Source: Belnapia sp.
GTDB lineage: Bacteria; Pseudomonadota; Alphaproteobacteria; Acetobacterales; Acetobacteraceae
DNA length: 9,284 nt
Reading direction: 5' to 3'
Assembly: GCA_028291445.1 (NCBI GenBank)
Contig: JAQGIA010000244.1
Location: 1-9,284, forward strand
This document shows positions 7,318-9,284 of the stretch, in pieces. Numbering within the stretch: the stretch's first letter is position 1; every line of letters begins with the position of its first letter. The position numbers and the translations under genes were made by a program. The notes under the pieces were generated by a model that was not told where the DNA came from, ran no database searches, and saw only the letters and a list, made by a program, of their open reading frames with translations.

Positions 7318-7363
7318 GCCGGACCGTGATCGGCACCGGCGGAAGCACCGATCGCGGTCCGGC
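7318..7363. terminator. Strong hairpin, probable terminator after the RND operon
   Basis: GCCGGACCGTGATCGG (7318-7333) pairs with CCGATCGCGGTCCGGC (7348-7363): 15 Watson-Crick pairs plus one G-U, with a 14-base loop, starting 9 bases after the pump stop codon. The following bases, CTGTTGT, are only a weak T tract on the plus strand. It lies between convergent genes and may stop transcription from both sides. Confidence 0.7.
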
Positions 7364-7420
7364 CTGTTGTCCGGCCGCATGATTCGGTCTTTCGCTGCCG
7401 CCGCCTCAAGCGATCATGCT

Positions 7421-7882
7421 TCAGGCTATCGGATCGAGCACCACCACCGGGATCTCGCGCTCGGTCTTCAGCTTGTAGTCGGCATAAGGCGGCCAGAATT
7501 TGACGGCCACGTCCCAAAGCCGGGCACGCTCCTCGCCCGTGGCGGTCCGTGCCCGCGCCTTGGTCCGCACCGTGCCGGCCTGCACCTCGACAGTCGGATC
7601 GGCGAGGAGGTTGCGGTACCAGCCGGGATGCTCCGGCGCGCCGCCCTTCGACGCCACCACGATATAGCTGTCGCCGGTCATCCCGTAGAACAGCGGGAAG
7701 ATGAACCGATCGCCGGACTTCCGCCCGGTGGTCGTCAGCAGCAGGGATGGCACGGTCATCTCCGGGTAGCCGGCCGGGGTGACCGTGTACATATGGCCCT
7801 CGGTGCCGCCGCTGGCGATGTAGCGCTTGGCGTGTTCCTGCATCCATTCCGGCAGGTTGGGCGCGAGCTTGGCGTCGGTCAT
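7421..7882 (-). CDS. Ddn-like nitroreductase/quinone reductase family protein (DUF385, F420-type split beta-barrel)
   Basis: This is a 153-residue cytosolic protein of the family that includes mycobacterial Ddn, which reduces quinones or nitro compounds with reduced deazaflavin F420. The ATG (complement of 7880-7882) has AGAGGAG on the minus strand at 7891-7897, 8 bases upstream. Family marks are visible in order: SLLLTTTGRKSG at 46-57, with Lys55 in the expected cofactor-phosphate loop; FPLFYG at 62-67; VVASKGGAPEHPGWYRNL at 75-92; then ADPTVEVQ at 94-101. The N-terminal helix (WMQEHAKRYIASGG) is typical of the membrane- or substrate-facing part. Whether the host makes F420 is not known from the window. 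Proteobacterial members may use another flavin or have other roles. The gene stands alone, convergent to the efflux operon. Confidence 0.85.
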   Translation of the reverse strand: MTDAKLAPNLPEWMQEHAKRYIASGGTEGHMYTVTPAGYPEMTVPSLLLTTTGRKSGDRFIFPLFYGMTGDSYIVVASKGGAPEHPGWYRNLLADPTVEVQAGTVRTKARARTATGEERARLWDVAVKFWPPYADYKLKTEREIPVVVLDPIA

Positions 7883-8127
7883 CGTCGCATCTCCTCTGGT
7901 CCTGCCGGGAGGCTATCACATCGGGATCCGGCATGGCCGCACATCGCAAGGCTTCGACCCCGGGGAGATCCGGCGACCGGCCGCCACCGGCGCTTCAGCC
8001 ATCCACCCGATGGATACCTGCCATCCACCGACGCTGTTGGCATGCCGCCGCAACATCCGCCATCTACATCACCGAAGCCGCCCACCATCGCCACGGTGGG
8101 CCATGTCGTACCAAGGGCCGCAGGATC
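7883..8127. other. Divergent spacer between the Ddn-like gene and the small secreted protein gene
   Basis: This 245-bp region must carry the promoters for both flanking genes. It contains the minus-strand Shine-Dalgarno site of the Ddn-like gene at 7891-7897, and a short perfect hairpin, CCCACC (8081-8086) with GGTGGG (8095-8100), 28 bp before the small gene. The octamer GATCCGGC occurs twice (from 7924 and 7966). I see no convincing -35/-10 pair. Plus-strand frames cross this stretch, but they lack a plausible start or family resemblance. Confidence 0.5.
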
Positions 8128-8331
8128 ATGATTCGCCACAGATTGGCTTGCTTGCTGGTGGTATCCGGTGCCGTCGCCGCCTCCATGGCCATGGCGCCGC
8201 AGCCACTGAACGGCAGCGAGCCGCAGAAGATCGCGCAGCTGGAACAGCCGATGCCCGCACCCGGCCCGGACGAGATGCATCTCGGGGCCTATATGTGGCT
8301 CGAACACATCGCCCCCCGGCATCGCCGCTGA
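8128..8331 (+). CDS. Small secreted protein of unknown function (67 aa)
   Basis: I do not recognise this protein. The ATG at 8128 gives 67 residues beginning MIRHRLACLLVVSGAVAAS, a clear export signal with a basic N-region and a hydrophobic core at about 6-19. Cleavage is probably after one of the Ala residues at 17-23. The mature part is short, about 45 residues: proline- and glutamine-containing at first, then DEMHLGAYMWLEH and a basic end (PRHRR). Codons from about the tenth onward nearly all end in G or C, like the neighbouring genes, which argues for a real gene. A weak Shine-Dalgarno candidate, AAGGG (8113-8117), lies 10 bases upstream. The frame is open further upstream to an ATG at 7933, but that extension lacks a signal peptide at its start and is less likely. 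It is convergent to the MORN-repeat gene, 67 bp away. Confidence 0.6.
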   Translation: MIRHRLACLLVVSGAVAASMAMAPQPLNGSEPQKIAQLEQPMPAPGPDEMHLGAYMWLEHIAPRHRR

Positions 8332-8337
8332 CGCAGT

Positions 8338-8397
8338 CGGCTGGCGCATGACCCGCGCCCTTCGGTGATGCCGCCGCGGACGATCGCGCTCCAGCCG
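8338..8397. terminator. Possible hairpin between convergent small-protein and MORN genes
   Basis: CGGCTGG (8338-8344) pairs with CCAGCCG (8391-8397) around a 46-base loop. An alternative inner hairpin is GGCGC (8343-8347) with GCGCC (8355-8359), loop ATGACCC. There is no T tract. The position between two convergent stop codons is the main argument. Confidence 0.3.
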
Positions 8398-8398
8398 G

Positions 8399-9284
8399 TC
8401 AGCAGGCGCCCGGCCCTGGCAGGATCCGATAGGTCCTGCCCTCGGTGGTGAAGCAGCCGCCCACCACCTGGCCATCCTGGCGCTTGCCCTCCGGCGGGAT
8501 CATCGCGCCGGCGCCGCTCGGCAGGTCATCCACGAATTGGCCGACGTAGCGGCTGCCGTTGCGGTAGCTCTCCATGCCCTGGCCGTTGCGGCGGTCGTTG
8601 CGCCACTCGCCTTCGTAGAGGCCGCCCGACCAATGCATCCGCCCCTGGCCATTGCGCTGGCCGTCCCGCCATTCGCCCTCGTAGCGGTCGCCGCTGAGGT
8701 AGATCTGGGTGCCCTGGCCGCTGCGTTTGTCGTCGCGCCACTGGCCGGTATAGATGCCGAAGCCATCCTGCTGGCGGCCATCGCCGGAGCGGATGCCATT
8801 CACCCAATTCCCATCATATTCCGGCCCGCGCGGCCAGGACCGCGAGCCACGGCCATGCGGCAGGAAATTGCGGATGGCGCCCTGGTAGGTGCTGGCATCG
8901 CCGAAGCGGATCGTGCCGGTGCTGGCCTGCCCGGCGGTGAATTCGGCCTCCAGATAGGCGCCGCCCGCCAGCGCGACGGTCGCCGGGCCGGTGACGCGCC
9001 CATCGGTGAACTGCCCGCGAACCAGGCTGACCACGATCTCGCCGGCCCGGCGCAGCAGCTCGCCGCTGCCATTGGCCATCCCGTTGCGGCAGGCGCCGGA
9101 CCACTCGATGGTCTCGCCGGGCAGCAGGTCGGGCACCCAGACCCGGCAGCGGGATCGGGCATCCGTGACGAAGCCACGGCCGGCCTCGGGTGCCGCCTCC
9201 TCCTGGGTTTGCGCCGGCTGGGGTTGAACCGCGCCCGGACGCGCCCGGGGGGCAGGCCGCGGCGCATCGGCCGGCACGGCGGGG
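8399..9284 (-). CDS. MORN-repeat protein, probably exported (N-terminus beyond window)
   Basis: The minus-strand frame is open from the right edge to TGA at 8399-8401. A GTG at 9277 could start a 292-residue form, but the frame continues to the edge and no signal peptide is visible, so the true start probably lies outside. Numbering from that GTG, residues 1-35 are Pro/Ala/Arg/Gln-rich and look disordered. At least six MORN units follow, with first aromatic residues at Tyr131, 154, 176, 199, 221 and 244 (period 22-23). The clearest are YEGEWRDGQRNGQG and YEGEWRNDRRNGQG. More degenerate units lie near 59-130. MORN repeats form a beta-strand stack used for binding lipid, protein or cell-wall partners. 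Four cysteines (44, 63, 275, 292) flank the repeats and could form disulfides, which suggests a periplasmic location. No enzymatic domain is visible, and the function is unknown. Confidence 0.85.
   Translation of the reverse strand, partial: PAVPADAPRPAPRARPGAVQPQPAQTQEEAAPEAGRGFVTDARSRCRVWVPDLLPGETIEWSGACRNGMANGSGELLRRAGEIVVSLVRGQFTDGRVTGPATVALAGGAYLEAEFTAGQASTGTIRFGDASTYQGAIRNFLPHGRGSRSWPRGPEYDGNWVNGIRSGDGRQQDGFGIYTGQWRDDKRSGQGTQIYLSGDRYEGEWRDGQRNGQGRMHWSGGLYEGEWRNDRRNGQGMESYRNGSRYVGQFVDDLPSGAGAMIPPEGKRQDGQVVGGCFTTEGRTYRILPGPGAC

Noticed and set aside
2900..7348. Very long minus-strand open frame (1482 codons) opposite the adaptor and pump genes
   Set aside because: It is antisense to two confidently identified genes. 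Its translation is rich in His, Arg, Gly, Gln and Asp without any domain, as expected from the mirrored frame of GC-rich coding DNA.
8081..8100. CCCACC/GGTGGG hairpin as an attenuator or riboswitch
   Set aside because: The stem is only six pairs with an eight-base loop, and there is no supporting structure or leader peptide. It is probably chance.
7933..8127. Upstream extension of the small secreted protein to an earlier ATG
   Set aside because: The extra 65 residues would bury the signal peptide inside the protein and show no conserved pattern. The ATG at 8128 puts the signal at the N-terminus.
7316..8131. 271-codon plus-strand open frame over the Ddn-like gene
   Set aside because: It covers the terminator hairpin and is antisense to a gene with clear family motifs. 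It has no recognisable domain.
1..9284. CRISPR array, tRNA, rRNA, insertion sequence or phage genes
   Set aside because: No regularly spaced repeats, cloverleaf-like sequences, transposase or phage motifs were seen in the window.

Overview
The window is GC-rich DNA with strongly GC-biased third codon positions and Shine-Dalgarno (SD) sites of the AGGA/GGAG type. Its gene set is a tandem pair of branched-chain-type solute-binding proteins, a MexF-like RND pump under a TetR repressor, a Ddn-type flavin/deazaflavin protein and a secreted MORN-repeat protein. This fits an environmental alphaproteobacterium, most likely Acetobacteraceae/Rhodospirillales (Roseomonas-like). That placement is inferred from composition and gene style, because no rRNA or marker gene is present.

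Left region (1-1998, + strand): the 3' two thirds of one periplasmic solute-binding protein gene, then a complete paralogue in tandem. The two proteins align without gaps over 241 residues at about 61% identity by hand count. The spacer between them carries repeated copies of the end of the first gene. No permease or ATPase gene of the transporter is in view.

Centre (2108-7309): a TetR-family repressor on the minus strand, divergent from a two-gene plus-strand operon for an RND efflux adaptor and its inner-membrane pump. The 123-bp divergent spacer holds two ACCGGT-centred palindromic boxes, which together form an imperfect 11-bp inverted repeat. This is a good candidate for the TetR operator and would make the locus a self-contained, inducer-responsive efflux switch. 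No outer-membrane channel gene follows, so the pump must borrow one. A strong hairpin lies just after the pump gene and separates it from the convergent gene beyond.

Right region (7421-9284): a small Ddn/DUF385-type oxidoreductase (minus), a short secreted protein of unknown function (plus, 67 aa) and a MORN-repeat protein (minus). The MORN gene runs off the right edge.

Nothing here amounts to a clearly new system. The best leads are the paired operator boxes, the duplicated binding-protein genes with their repeated 3' ends, the small secreted protein, and the cysteine-bearing secreted MORN protein.
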